Shown here piece after piece: positions 1 through 7,821 of a stretch of 64,000 nt of DNA. The notes under the pieces were generated by a model. It was given only the letters and a program-made list of their open reading frames with translations, did no database searches and was not told the origin of the DNA. This stretch comes from Photobacterium lipolyticum (GTDB lineage Bacteria > Pseudomonadota > Gammaproteobacteria > Enterobacterales > Vibrionaceae). Position numbers and translations under genes: made by a program. Position 1 is the first letter of the stretch. Each line of letters opens with the position of its first letter. The stretch covers positions 1 to 64,000 of the forward strand of contig NZ_PYMC01000013.1 of NCBI RefSeq assembly GCF_003026475.1, given 5' to 3'.

Positions 1-1
1 G

Positions 2-163
2 AGGGGGGGAATGGGGGTAAAAGCGGGGGCTAAGCTGGAATCCATTTATCCGCAAATAAGGGCAGATAAGTCAGAAAAAGCCAATAGTAATAGCGATCAG
101 CCAAAAGAGACCGATGCAAAAGGTTTTTCCAGACTGGTCGGTAAATTCAGGAAAAAAAGCTAG
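2..163 (+). CDS. 3' end of a CDS cut by the window edge, or a 50-residue ORF
   Basis: The frame is open from base 2 to the TAG at 161-163. It ends in a hydrophilic, lysine-rich tail (GKFRKKS). A possible complete reading starts at ATG 11, preceded by a purine-rich GAGGGGG run at Shine-Dalgarno distance, and gives 50 residues. I do not recognise the product. It lies 38 bp upstream of the first complete gene of the R-body locus on the same strand, so it is probably cotranscribed. Whether it is a whole small gene or the tail of a longer one cannot be decided here. Confidence 0.45.
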   Translation, partial: RGGMGVKAGAKLESIYPQIRADKSEKANSNSDQPKETDAKGFSRLVGKFRKKS

Positions 164-201
164 AACAAATCAGACATATTAATGAAAAGAGAGAGGCAAC
201 T

Positions 202-468
202 ATGTCAGAACCCGCATCACAGGAAACATTCGATGCAGAGGCATATTTGAGCCGCATAATGGAGTTTTCTCAGCAGCAAATAGAGAAAACAGAATCGTTG
301 ATTCAGCAAACGCAGGAAAAATTAGATAATTTTTCAGCGTCAGAACAATCCGTGGCGGCCAACTTAGATAAACAAATGGAAAGTATGGTTAATTCGGTGA
401 ATACCGAACTCGATAAAGCAATGAAGTCAGTCGATAACAAACTGGATAAGTTAAATAGTAATCAATAA
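202..468 (+). CDS. Small coiled-coil protein of the R-body locus
   Basis: This 88-residue, hydrophilic, strongly helical protein has no signal peptide or membrane segment. Residues about 20-85 are Gln/Glu/Lys/Asp-rich with heptad-like spacing (QQQIEKTESLIQQTQEK, then LDKAMKSVDNKLDKL), which predicts a coiled coil. The start follows a GAGAGAGG ribosome-binding site. It sits 47 bp upstream of a RebB-type gene, and its size and helix content fit the small-protein style of reb loci. I cannot assign it to a named Reb family. A role as an R-body assembly or scaffold factor is inference from position only. Confidence 0.6.
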   Translation: MSEPASQETFDAEAYLSRIMEFSQQQIEKTESLIQQTQEKLDNFSASEQSVAANLDKQMESMVNSVNTELDKAMKSVDNKLDKLNSNQ

Positions 469-515
469 ATAGTGTTTCCAAATCGGAACAGGAAGTTTAA
501 CAACTCAGGAGAAAA

Positions 516-797
516 ATGATGGCGGGAAAAAATACAACAGTTAACGATCAGATCACAGATTCGGTTACCCAGGTCAATACCAATACGCTGGCCAGTACCC
601 CGGCGATGGCAATGTCTAACTTATACACCGCGATGGGGCAAGCTCTGGCCACTGGTAGCCATAATACAACAATGGCCCAACAGCAAGCGAACGTAACCAT
701 GCAGGCAGCAACGGTTCAGGGGGTAAATTCACTGACATCTATCGGAAGTGCGGTGATTGGACGGGCATCGGAAGGGGTGCTGGAAAAAGACAGCTGA
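516..797 (+). CDS. rebB: RebB-family R-body structural protein
   Basis: This 93-residue protein matches the RebB / killing-trait family as I know it. It begins with a VNDQITDSVTQVN block, then an alanine- and methionine-rich stretch (STPAMAMSNLYTAMGQALA), then HNTTMAQQQANVTMQAATVQGV. Residues about 8-75 form the family core. Proteins of this type polymerise into R-bodies, coiled ribbons that extend abruptly, often on a pH shift, and can rupture membranes. An AGGAGAAAA site precedes two adjacent ATG codons; the first is used here. A strong hairpin with a T tract follows the stop codon, suggesting that transcripts often end here and favour this subunit. Confidence 0.85.
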   Translation: MMAGKNTTVNDQITDSVTQVNTNTLASTPAMAMSNLYTAMGQALATGSHNTTMAQQQANVTMQAATVQGVNSLTSIGSAVIGRASEGVLEKDS

Positions 798-809
798 TAC
801 CCAATCAAC

Positions 810-838
810 AAGGTAAATTGTCACAATTTACCTTTTTT
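810..838 (+). terminator. Intra-operon terminator or attenuator after rebB
   Basis: A perfect 12-bp inverted repeat (AAGGTAAATTGT and ACAATTTACCTT around a single C) is followed by six T. It stands in the 60-bp gap between two small R-body genes on the same strand, so it should cause partial termination and set subunit ratios. Partial read-through is inferred from the downstream genes having no obvious promoter of their own. Confidence 0.8.
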
Positions 839-857
839 CATGGAGTTGGTATAGATA

Positions 858-1049
858 ATGTCAGGAAGCCAAAGTCAAAGTAACAATCAATCAATCCCGC
901 ATAAGCTTGCGGAAGCTGTATCTGAAGATGCGATCAGTTTGATGCTAGAGAATGCGATAGCCAGTCAGCAGGGGATGCAAACGATAGCGAACACTGCGAT
1001 ATCGACAACGTTGGCACTGATTATTAAAAAAGGCAGTAGTGGTGGGTAA
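858..1049 (+). CDS. Small RebB-like R-body-associated protein
   Basis: This 63-residue protein is a reduced RebB-like sequence: a polar Ser/Gln-rich start, then an alanine-rich helix (AVSEDAISLMLENAIASQQ) and a short hydrophobic segment (TAISTTLALII) before a Lys/Gly tail. Small proteins of this style accompany RebB in other reb loci. The ribosome-binding site is weak (GGAG about 12 bases upstream). It lies directly after the hairpin behind rebB, so it is probably made at a lower level. The assignment rests on context and composition more than on a full-length family match. Confidence 0.65.
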   Translation: MSGSQSQSNNQSIPHKLAEAVSEDAISLMLENAIASQQGMQTIANTAISTTLALIIKKGSSGG

Positions 1050-1067
1050 CCCTCAGGTTAATACAAC

Positions 1068-1349
1068 ATGGCTAGTACAGAGAAGAATAAAACAGCGACC
1101 ACCAATGCTCAGCTTGCCATTGCCCAGTCAACAACTATGGCTGTACAAGACGCTGTCGATAATCTCAGAAACCTCAATACATTAACCTCGACTGCAATGG
1201 GGATTGCTCTGGCCCAGCTCCTGGCTACCGGGGACCCTAAATATTCGAAAGTAATTGAAGAATCGCAAAAAGTGGCAGCGAAAGGTGTGCAGCATATGGC
1301 TGAAGTGGGTAAAGAAGCCGCAAAAATTCTGCAAGATTTTTCAAAATAA
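1068..1349 (+). CDS. RebB-like R-body protein
   Basis: This 93-residue protein has the features of a divergent RebB-type group often seen beside canonical RebB: a polar start, AQLAIAQSTTMAVQDAVDNL, then LNTLTSTAMGIALAQLLATG and a charged helical tail. It would be a second structural or assembly component of the ribbon; R-bodies in Caedibacter need more than one Reb polypeptide. It follows the previous gene by 18 bp without a strong ribosome-binding site, which fits translational coupling. About 200 bp of AT-rich non-coding sequence separate it from the next gene. Confidence 0.75.
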   Translation: MASTEKNKTATTNAQLAIAQSTTMAVQDAVDNLRNLNTLTSTAMGIALAQLLATGDPKYSKVIEESQKVAAKGVQHMAEVGKEAAKILQDFSK

Positions 1350-1554
1350 GACCTTCTAAGATCTATTATCCAATATCATCATTTTTATCTATTTATTCTT
1401 AATTAAATCTGACCAGTTTATCGTGGATTTGCCAGAGATAAATTAATGTGATGCCATCACAATCATACTATTACGGCAATAAAATGGTATCTGTCGGTAA
1501 AATTCCATTCATATTATTAATTGTTGTCGGTAAACCAGCTGGAGGTACTTCCGA

Positions 1555-2607
1555 GTGAAAAAACCTGCATCCTTTGAAGTCACACCAGAAATGGTGCGTG
1601 CCATATATGGTGCTCAACGCTTGCTTTCGCATATAGCAACCGATGGCGATTCATCACTGGAGCGTGATATCGCAGATCAAATTGTTAAAGCCAAATACCG
1701 GCTGATCGCTGATTGTTGGGGACCCGATGCTGAAAGTGAATTTTTATTTAACTACGATTTGCTGGCTAAACTGGCATACCCTGTAACCCTAGAAAGTCTG
1801 GATGCTATTCTCCCGGAGCAAACGGAAGGTGATAGCGAAGACAAGCGATTGAAAACCAAAGCTGAAATGACCGTGCGCAATTACCGGCGTATTACGTTTT
1901 ATTCCTTAATAATGTTGGTTTTTTTGCAAGCCTATTGGTTGTGTGGCGCAGAGTTGAGGGGGAATTTAATCAAACTGCAGAGTGGCTATTATGAATTGGT
2001 TGCGCAACCGGAAAAGTTAGAGAACAAGTCATTTCTTGAACTGCATATTCTTGAACAAGAGATTATTGCAAATTACCAGGTCTTGAAACGATGGAACTTG
2101 TTTTATGTGCCTGATGAACAAGATTCAACGTCGTACTTCGCAATTTCAGCAGATCCCAAAACCGAGGTTCCGGCAGGATTTATTCTTGAGCAGTTGAATA
2201 CCTCGTTTTATTCTCATTTAGTCGCGGCTAATTTCGTCTTAAATACATTTCAAAGCTATCTCTTGCCCTTGCTGTATGGGTTGTTCGGGGCATTGATTTT
2301 TGTATTACGGGGATTACTAAATGAAATTCGCATGCTTACCTACACGCGTCACACCGAATTAAGGTATCGGCTCAGGTTAATCTTAGGTGCCCTGGCCGGC
2401 ATGATCATAGGATGGTTCTTTAAACCCGATGAAGCCGAAGCTCTGGCGTCTCTATCTCCCATGGCCATGGCTTTTCTGATGGGATACAACGTCGATGTGC
2501 TTTTTTCTATGATGGACAAAGTGGTGGATTCAATTAGGCGGCAGACAGTACAGCAAGGGGGGCCTACATCGATACCGTCTGTTGCAAAAGATAATACACG
2601 CGAATAA
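1555..2607 (+). CDS. Multi-pass membrane protein of the R-body locus
   Basis: This 350-residue protein starts at GTG, supported by a GGAGG site nine bases upstream. The first 115 residues are soluble and charged. A membrane helix lies at about 118-135 (FYSLIMLVFLQAYWL), a mostly polar segment follows to about 230, then two or three more hydrophobic helices at 235-260, 275-290 and 297-315 (AMAFLMGYNVDVLFSMM). The C-terminus is cytoplasm-like. I do not recognise a named family. Position in the locus suggests an inner-membrane partner that senses a signal, anchors the ribbon or transduces to it; that is inference. Confidence 0.7.
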   Translation: MKKPASFEVTPEMVRAIYGAQRLLSHIATDGDSSLERDIADQIVKAKYRLIADCWGPDAESEFLFNYDLLAKLAYPVTLESLDAILPEQTEGDSEDKRLKTKAEMTVRNYRRITFYSLIMLVFLQAYWLCGAELRGNLIKLQSGYYELVAQPEKLENKSFLELHILEQEIIANYQVLKRWNLFYVPDEQDSTSYFAISADPKTEVPAGFILEQLNTSFYSHLVAANFVLNTFQSYLLPLLYGLFGALIFVLRGLLNEIRMLTYTRHTELRYRLRLILGALAGMIIGWFFKPDEAEALASLSPMAMAFLMGYNVDVLFSMMDKVVDSIRRQTVQQGGPTSIPSVAKDNTRE

Positions 2608-2658
2608 CTCGAATTAATTGCAGTTTACGAAATGGACAGAGGCCGCCGAGAGGGAAAC

Positions 2659-3978
2659 ATGACTAAAATATATCAGCGTGTTCGCATACGTAAGGTTCGT
2701 CGTTCAGTCCGGTTACGTGTCGCTCAACCACGGTTTGTTCGTCAATACCGCATTGTTCAGAGCCAATCAAATAGTCGCCCCATTGAGCAACATGTGCTCG
2801 ATAACCAAAGTGAAATAGATAAGGCTGAATTGACAAATAAAACGCAGGAAAATGAGTCGAAGCCAGAGCAAGAAGAACAGAGTCTGGCGTCTTTTACTGC
2901 CGAGCAAAACCCGTACCTGCAATACCTCCAGCAGATCCCCAATATGCTGTTTGCCATCCCGGATCTACTAATCACCGAGCCACAAGACATTCAATCTGAA
3001 AAAACATTACCGCAGCCAACCGATACCGAGAGTGAAAAGCCGGTAGAAGAGAATAGTGTTCAACCGCCGTTACCCCCCAACAATGTTGAAGACCTAGCGG
3101 TGCGCCCGGCATCAATTAAAGCCTCTGAACCAAAACCTGAAATTAACCGGATTTGCGCAGATAATGACCGAGTTGGTATAAAAAGCAAATGGCATAGTGA
3201 TGGTCAGAAGCCATTGCACAACTTGTTTGGCGATGAGCAGAAACGACATAGTTTACTGAATCAACCAGCGAGAGAGACTATTATGCCAAACCTCACTTTC
3301 AGGGCGGGAACCGCCATTGACGGAACTCGATTCGCCCTTCTTACTGATCAAGGTGATATCACCGATCCATTCGATAATGCTTACAAAATTTCTTATCGCG
3401 ACAGAGGGCTTACTGAAAACAGCTACCAGTTACCAACATGGGAGGCTGCATATACGGCAAGCTCTAAGCCATTTGAAATGATCCCGGAAAGCCGCGAGTT
3501 GCCGCAAAGCGTGCAGGATGGATTTACTACGATGGTCGCAGCGTTGATCAAAGGAGTAGATGTATTTTTTTGTGATTACAATCTGGCGATCTCTGATGAC
3601 CACCCGATGTGTAACGAAATTATGGATAAGTACCGTAATACAGACTTTGTCTTGTTCTCTTGTGCAGATATTGTCGGCAGCGATCCTAGCCAGCAACCTT
3701 ATTGCGTTTCTTATGCGGCACCTCGCTATGACAGCAAAACCAATCCTGCGGTTCAGCACCGTATTTATTGTAAAACCGAAGCGTTTGCGTTTCTTCAGGC
3801 GGTAAATGCCATTGTTCATCAACGTACCATTGACCAGTACGCAGGCGGCAATATTCGTGAAGAGCACCGGGATCCGTTAATTAATGCCAGTGATGCGACC
3901 CGCGAGTTGAATCAATTTATCGACGTGATTGGGCGGTTGCAGGGTGAGGTTAAAGCCTTGCCGGGTGCCTCGTCGTGA
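2659..3978 (+). CDS. Arg-rich protein with a C-terminal receiver-like domain
   Basis: I place the start at ATG 2659, behind a GAGAGGG site, rather than at 2632, giving 439 residues. The first 35 residues are very arginine-rich (KVRRSVRLRVAQPRFVRQYR). A low-complexity acidic/proline linker follows to about residue 165. From about residue 209 the sequence resembles a response-regulator receiver: FFCDYNL fits beta-3 with the phosphoacceptor Asp, FVLFSCADIV fits beta-4 with its Ser/Thr, and RIYCKTEAF fits beta-5 with the conserved Lys. No DNA-binding domain is present. A signalling role in R-body control is inferred. Confidence 0.65.
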   Translation: MTKIYQRVRIRKVRRSVRLRVAQPRFVRQYRIVQSQSNSRPIEQHVLDNQSEIDKAELTNKTQENESKPEQEEQSLASFTAEQNPYLQYLQQIPNMLFAIPDLLITEPQDIQSEKTLPQPTDTESEKPVEENSVQPPLPPNNVEDLAVRPASIKASEPKPEINRICADNDRVGIKSKWHSDGQKPLHNLFGDEQKRHSLLNQPARETIMPNLTFRAGTAIDGTRFALLTDQGDITDPFDNAYKISYRDRGLTENSYQLPTWEAAYTASSKPFEMIPESRELPQSVQDGFTTMVAALIKGVDVFFCDYNLAISDDHPMCNEIMDKYRNTDFVLFSCADIVGSDPSQQPYCVSYAAPRYDSKTNPAVQHRIYCKTEAFAFLQAVNAIVHQRTIDQYAGGNIREEHRDPLINASDATRELNQFIDVIGRLQGEVKALPGASS

Positions 3979-4060
3979 TCAGCAAATAGTCGATCAGACA
4001 GAAGAACGACTCTGATAACAGCGCAATCATGTTATACAAACTTGAGGTAGCGAGCACAGA

Positions 4061-5251
4061 ATGACTTACGATTTTCACTACTACGGCACCTACTGCGCTG
4101 CACGCCTTGCAGGAATGGAACACCCGAGCGCTCTGAAACTGGCATATGCCTGTCAGGGCGTAGCGGAATTTCAGCCAGATTCGCACTGGTTATCACCACT
4201 AAAGGCAGGAGATTATCAGTTTACGCCTGTCAGTACAGCGCTACCGAAAACCTTAACCGGCACACTTACTACACCGCCTAATCCAGATGGGAATAGCTCT
4301 GATGTGAATGACCCCGACCATGTGGATATCCCCAATGCACCATGGTTAGCTTTTTATTATCTGCCAGCAGAATTACCACAACATTTTGCGGGGGGGCATT
4401 TGAGTCAGCCTTTCGACCAGGCCGATGAGCGCGGAAATAATGGAAGGGGTTATTACCATCCGTTAAAAGATGTCGACTGGCAGAACCGCTGTCTGAGAAG
4501 GCAGTGCAATAAATCTTCAACCACTGGTAACGTAAGAGATCAGCATACTAACCAGCGGCAAAAGAAACGGCCCGTTTTACAGTGCCAGCAAAACAGCGAG
4601 CTGGCTCGGCACATGATTAATGACAGCATTGGTAAGCAGCAGCAACACGGTTTGCTCAGTATTCCGTTGCTGGGTGTACGGTTGTTCAGTTACCAGAACA
4701 CCTGGTTTTACCATAATAGGCTGCCGCAACGGCTAAATACGTTGCAACAAGAGCTGGCATACCACACCACGGATGTGCTGGATGCCTTTATATGGACGCG
4801 TTATGTTATTCAGTGTTATCTCGCAAACCAACGAATAAGCGAAAAGCCAGACAACCCGTATCATTATTTCAGCCAGATAGAGCAGGTTGCTCAAGTTCTG
4901 CAGCAGGGCACTATCGCCCCGCAGCGTGAATATGCCTGGCAGCGTGAAATAACCCAGCTTGTAGAGCTGACTGATGAAGAACGTGTGCAATTAACCTATC
5001 AACCTCAGCGGTTGTTGGGCGAAGCTTTGCTACAAGGACGGCATTATAAAAATTTACAGAGCAATCCACAAACTTGCGGTGTAATTGATAATCCAACTCG
5101 CTTTAAACAAAGTGACTATTATGCTTTGTGTAAAGCTTGCGAATTTCAAACCGAATGGTTGAATTACGGCTTGAAATATTCCAATTTTGCGGATCAAATT
5201 CGTTGTGAGAGTAACGTCGGTGATAAATCCATGTGGACGGGAATTAATTAA
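4061..5251 (+). CDS. DUF6765-like protein of the R-body locus
   Basis: This 396-residue soluble protein opens with YDFHYYGTYCAARLAG followed by ALKLAYACQGV, which matches the start of the DUF6765 family as I remember it; the family function is unknown. His and Cys residues in this block and in the middle (residues about 145-175) could bind a metal. No signal peptide or membrane segment is visible. It follows the receiver-like gene by 82 bp and has an in-frame internal block rich in Gln/Arg/His. The family call is moderate; no activity can be proposed safely. Confidence 0.6.
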   Translation: MTYDFHYYGTYCAARLAGMEHPSALKLAYACQGVAEFQPDSHWLSPLKAGDYQFTPVSTALPKTLTGTLTTPPNPDGNSSDVNDPDHVDIPNAPWLAFYYLPAELPQHFAGGHLSQPFDQADERGNNGRGYYHPLKDVDWQNRCLRRQCNKSSTTGNVRDQHTNQRQKKRPVLQCQQNSELARHMINDSIGKQQQHGLLSIPLLGVRLFSYQNTWFYHNRLPQRLNTLQQELAYHTTDVLDAFIWTRYVIQCYLANQRISEKPDNPYHYFSQIEQVAQVLQQGTIAPQREYAWQREITQLVELTDEERVQLTYQPQRLLGEALLQGRHYKNLQSNPQTCGVIDNPTRFKQSDYYALCKACEFQTEWLNYGLKYSNFADQIRCESNVGDKSMWTGIN

Positions 5252-5265
5252 AAATCAGGAGGTAA

Positions 5266-5358
5266 ATGATGAGGATATTAGATATTATTTCAATATTATG
5301 GCTGGCCTTAATTTCAGTTCATGTGTTTTATATGCCGCTGGACTTGCTTTTAAGCTGA
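5266..5358 (+). CDS. 30-residue hydrophobic small membrane protein
   Basis: A perfect CAGGAGGT site stands just upstream of a double ATG. The ORF encodes 30 residues: a short MMRILD start, one hydrophobic helix (IISILWLALISVHVFYM) and a tail LDLLLS before TGA. It begins 14 bp after the previous stop, so it is probably cotranscribed. The strong ribosome-binding site is the main argument that it is real. It could be a membrane accessory, holin-like or toxin-like small protein; no family is recognised. Confidence 0.5.
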   Translation: MMRILDIISILWLALISVHVFYMPLDLLLS

Positions 5359-5684
5359 GGCTGTAGGCTGCTGGGTTTAACTATCTTGTTAAGTGCTTAG
5401 ATCTTACTGAATTCTGATGAATCAACACTAAGTTTCAATGAGGCAGATAATCAAGCCTTTAAAAACTCAATCTGTTTCTTTGGTGTAATTAAAGTTGGGA
5501 CTATAATTGACTTTTATAATTACATGTTTGTAATTGTTAGTTATGGATATTTAATGATAGGTAAATGGTCCTTCTAGCATATAAAACACATAGTAATAAT
5601 TCGTGAAGTTTTACTGTTAGGTCTTATGGCAGATAGACTTGCAGTGATATTTAAATCTTAAATGAAATCATAAAGGAGCTAATT
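5359..5684. other. AT-rich gap inside the R-body locus
   Basis: About 325 bases with no credible ORF and a visibly higher A+T content than the genes before it. It could carry the promoter for the AT-rich gene pair that follows, but I see no clear -35/-10 pair, repeat or hairpin that I would defend. Confidence 0.4.
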
Positions 5685-5822
5685 ATGCCAAACCCATTAA
5701 CACAGCGGAGTTCTACCAGTGCTATAGTGCAACCCACTGGTGATATAGGTGATGTGTTACCAGAAGAAATAGTTGACTTTTGGGTAAGTACAGATCAAGA
5801 GGAAATAGAATCAGAAGGTTAA
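5685..5822 (+). CDS. 45-residue acidic small protein
   Basis: A strong AAGGAG site precedes ATG 5685. The product has 45 residues: a polar Ser/Thr-rich start (MPNPLTQRSSTSAIVQP), then an acidic second half (VLPEEIVDFWVSTDQEEIE). It has no membrane segment. Its stop lies 33 bp before the 444-residue gene, so the two form a pair. It might be a leader, chaperone or antidote for the larger protein, but no sequence evidence decides that. Confidence 0.55.
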   Translation: MPNPLTQRSSTSAIVQPTGDIGDVLPEEIVDFWVSTDQEEIESEG

Positions 5823-5855
5823 TAGTGATTATTTCTAGTAATCAAGGAGCGTTTT

Positions 5856-7190
5856 ATGAATGAGCAGGAAAAGCAAGAATGTGCTATAGCTTTACTTGAA
5901 AGTAATGTAATGGCTATAACTATTAATAATTTAGCTAAAAATATTGTAGATATAAGGCATGATTTGAATGCGCATATTCTAGATGTGCTTAAAGATAGTA
6001 TTAATGGGTCATTGGCTGGAGTCTACCTTACTGATCCTTCAACAAGCTCTAAAGTTGGTTGGTACCTGGCGCAAACAGTCTTAAAGGTTGGTTTGAATAT
6101 TGTCACAATGGGGCTCGGAGGGATTGTTCTGGATTCATTCCACGGACTTCTTGGTACTCATGGTGCTTCAATTTTTGAGTTGAATAAAAAAAAGGTTAAA
6201 CTGGATGAAGGTGGAGTCGTTTATGTACGTAGTGACACAGATTGGGGGAGAACGGCCACCGGAAAAGAAATAGGTTTACAAATAGTTAGTGATTTGGGAG
6301 ATATGGTGTTTGGTGATTCAGTAAGTTCAGCAAAGACTAACTATCTTCATGCAATGAAAGTTTCTGTAGGACTAGAATCGGAAAAATTAAAGAAACTTGA
6401 AAATACATGCGCGGTTGCTACTTTGGTAATGCCTGTAGCATTAATAGAGAGGGAAATAGAATTTATCAGAAATGCAACTATATCAATCGCTGCAGAAACA
6501 ATTGGGCGAGAAGTTGAAAAGTCTAGAAAAGAGTTTTATGCATTCGATCAAAACATTATTGATGCTGTGAATAGAGATTTGGCTAGTTTTGGTATTACTG
6601 GTTATATTTCACATCTAATGCGGTTGATGACGGATTTACCTCGACCAAATAAAGATAACATTATGGATATATTACTTGCTGAAACATTGTGTGATAATGC
6701 TGGAATAGTTCTTAAAAATACTCGCCCTATGTCAAAAGGTATGTGGGATTATATGTCTGGCCGAAATTTAATTGCTACTGTAAATAATTCTGACATTACT
6801 TCTGCTTTAAGTAAATATGAGGGTGTTAGTAATGAAATGCTGGAATATGATTTTAAAGTGAGTAGAGAAAGTATGCTAACTCAATTTATTAAGTCTTCTA
6901 AGTATAATAAAGCATTAAATAAACAGAAGTCTTGGAAAATGAGTGTTTGTGCTCAGAAATATCGTAAATTCGGTGTTACATCCAAGAAGAAATTCGGTGT
7001 TTCAAGTACGTTAGGTACGTTAATTAGATGCCAGTATTTTGTTGATGAGCAAGTTCAAAGAAATGAATCAGCAATTAAAACACTTAAGGAAAATATTAGT
7101 TGGAAAAGTTACTTGACAAAGCTTAGAGTGTTGGATAGTCAAGAAAATATAAAGGTTCTTAATGATTTGAAACTTATCTCGAGTCCGTAA
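5856..7190 (+). CDS. Protein of unknown function in an AT-rich block of the R-body locus
   Basis: This 444-residue protein starts behind an AAGGAG site. A glycine-spaced amphipathic or hydrophobic segment lies at about 67-95 (VGLNIVTMGLGGIVLDSFHGL), reminiscent of membrane-inserting segments, and another hydrophobic stretch at about 187-200 (CAVATLVMPVALI). The remainder is helical and charged, with a basic region at 340-385. Base use is clearly more AT-rich than in the genes on either side, suggesting separate acquisition. I recognise no family. A toxin or cargo role beside R-bodies is an attractive hypothesis without direct support. Confidence 0.6.
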   Translation: MNEQEKQECAIALLESNVMAITINNLAKNIVDIRHDLNAHILDVLKDSINGSLAGVYLTDPSTSSKVGWYLAQTVLKVGLNIVTMGLGGIVLDSFHGLLGTHGASIFELNKKKVKLDEGGVVYVRSDTDWGRTATGKEIGLQIVSDLGDMVFGDSVSSAKTNYLHAMKVSVGLESEKLKKLENTCAVATLVMPVALIEREIEFIRNATISIAAETIGREVEKSRKEFYAFDQNIIDAVNRDLASFGITGYISHLMRLMTDLPRPNKDNIMDILLAETLCDNAGIVLKNTRPMSKGMWDYMSGRNLIATVNNSDITSALSKYEGVSNEMLEYDFKVSRESMLTQFIKSSKYNKALNKQKSWKMSVCAQKYRKFGVTSKKKFGVSSTLGTLIRCQYFVDEQVQRNESAIKTLKENISWKSYLTKLRVLDSQENIKVLNDLKLISSP

Positions 7191-7195
7191 ATGGT

Positions 7196-7363
7196 ATGTG
7201 TTTAATAAAAAGCAGTTATTCCATTGCAGAAACTGCCCAGTTGCAACAAGACAGTCAGGGCGTTCGCCTGCAAAAACCAGATATAAAAGTCTTACTCGAA
7301 CAAATCGGCAGCCATATTACACCGGAGTGTATTCATTTGCGGCTCTTTGCGGAGCTTCGGTAG
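7196..7363 (+). CDS. 55-residue ORF coupled to the next small gene
   Basis: ATG 7196 opens 55 codons ending in TAG at 7361-7363. The product is soluble and helical (SIAETAQLQQDSQG, then KPDIKVLLEQIGSHITPE). Base composition returns to that of the earlier R-body genes. Its stop overlaps the GTG start of the next ORF by one base (TAGTG), a classic coupling arrangement, which argues that both are translated. There is no strong ribosome-binding site; the ORF may be the surviving 3' part of a gene interrupted by the AT-rich block. Confidence 0.5.
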   Translation: MCLIKSSYSIAETAQLQQDSQGVRLQKPDIKVLLEQIGSHITPECIHLRLFAELR

Positions 7364-7569
7364 TGAGCACTTCAGAGAATCCCTTTGGAATAAAACTCGT
7401 CGCCAAAATTAAATTGCAGCTGAAAAAAGTGGAGAAACTTGCGGCGATGCAACTTACCGATGTAGTGACGATAGAGCTTAACGATGATGTCAAGCGTACG
7501 AAACCTGAGTGGCCATTACCGGTTGCGACACCGTTATTCCAGCTATATGAAGATATTCGGCAAGAATAA
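7363..7569 (+). CDS. 68-residue small protein, last gene of the R-body locus
   Basis: The GTG start at 7363 overlaps the preceding TAG, giving a 68-residue protein with a basic helical first half (AKIKLQLKKVEKLAAMQ) and an acidic/proline second half ending YEDIRQE. The same frame can be read further upstream to 7198, but that extension is cysteine- and arginine-rich and antagonises the better frame there, so I prefer the coupled start. A strong terminator follows at 7638. No family is recognised; an R-body accessory role is inferred from position. Confidence 0.5.
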   Translation: MSTSENPFGIKLVAKIKLQLKKVEKLAAMQLTDVVTIELNDDVKRTKPEWPLPVATPLFQLYEDIRQE

Positions 7570-7637
7570 TGAGTAAATGAAGTAAAGACTGCCAATATCT
7601 GACTAAGTGGATAGGGCTATCTTGTGTAAATATCCTA

Positions 7638-7668
7638 AGCCGAGTGTATTAAATAACTCGGCTTTTTT
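7638..7668 (+). terminator. Rho-independent terminator ending the R-body locus
   Basis: AGCCGAGT pairs with ACTCGGCT across a ten-base AT loop and is followed by a run of six T. It lies 69 bp after the last small gene. Confidence 0.9.
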
Positions 7669-7821
7669 GTCTGCAGGCATTTTTGTGAATAAGAGATTAA
7701 TGTATTACTGATTGCCTATGCACTAACCCCATATTTTCCCGGTAAATTCATAACATTCAACGATTTAGTATTGTTTTATTCCTACATACTGATCCAGTTA
7801 TCTAACTATTGCGGAGGGTGT

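Noticed and set aside
3283..3978. Separate gene starting at the internal ATG 3283
   Set aside because: It is in frame with the longer gene and has only a weak purine stretch upstream; the full-length reading is simpler, although an internal start is not excluded.
7198..7362. The 5' part of the 123-codon frame from 7198
   Set aside because: The residues are Arg/Cys-rich and unlike a folded protein, while the alternative frame reads as a helical small protein with a coupled stop-start overlap.
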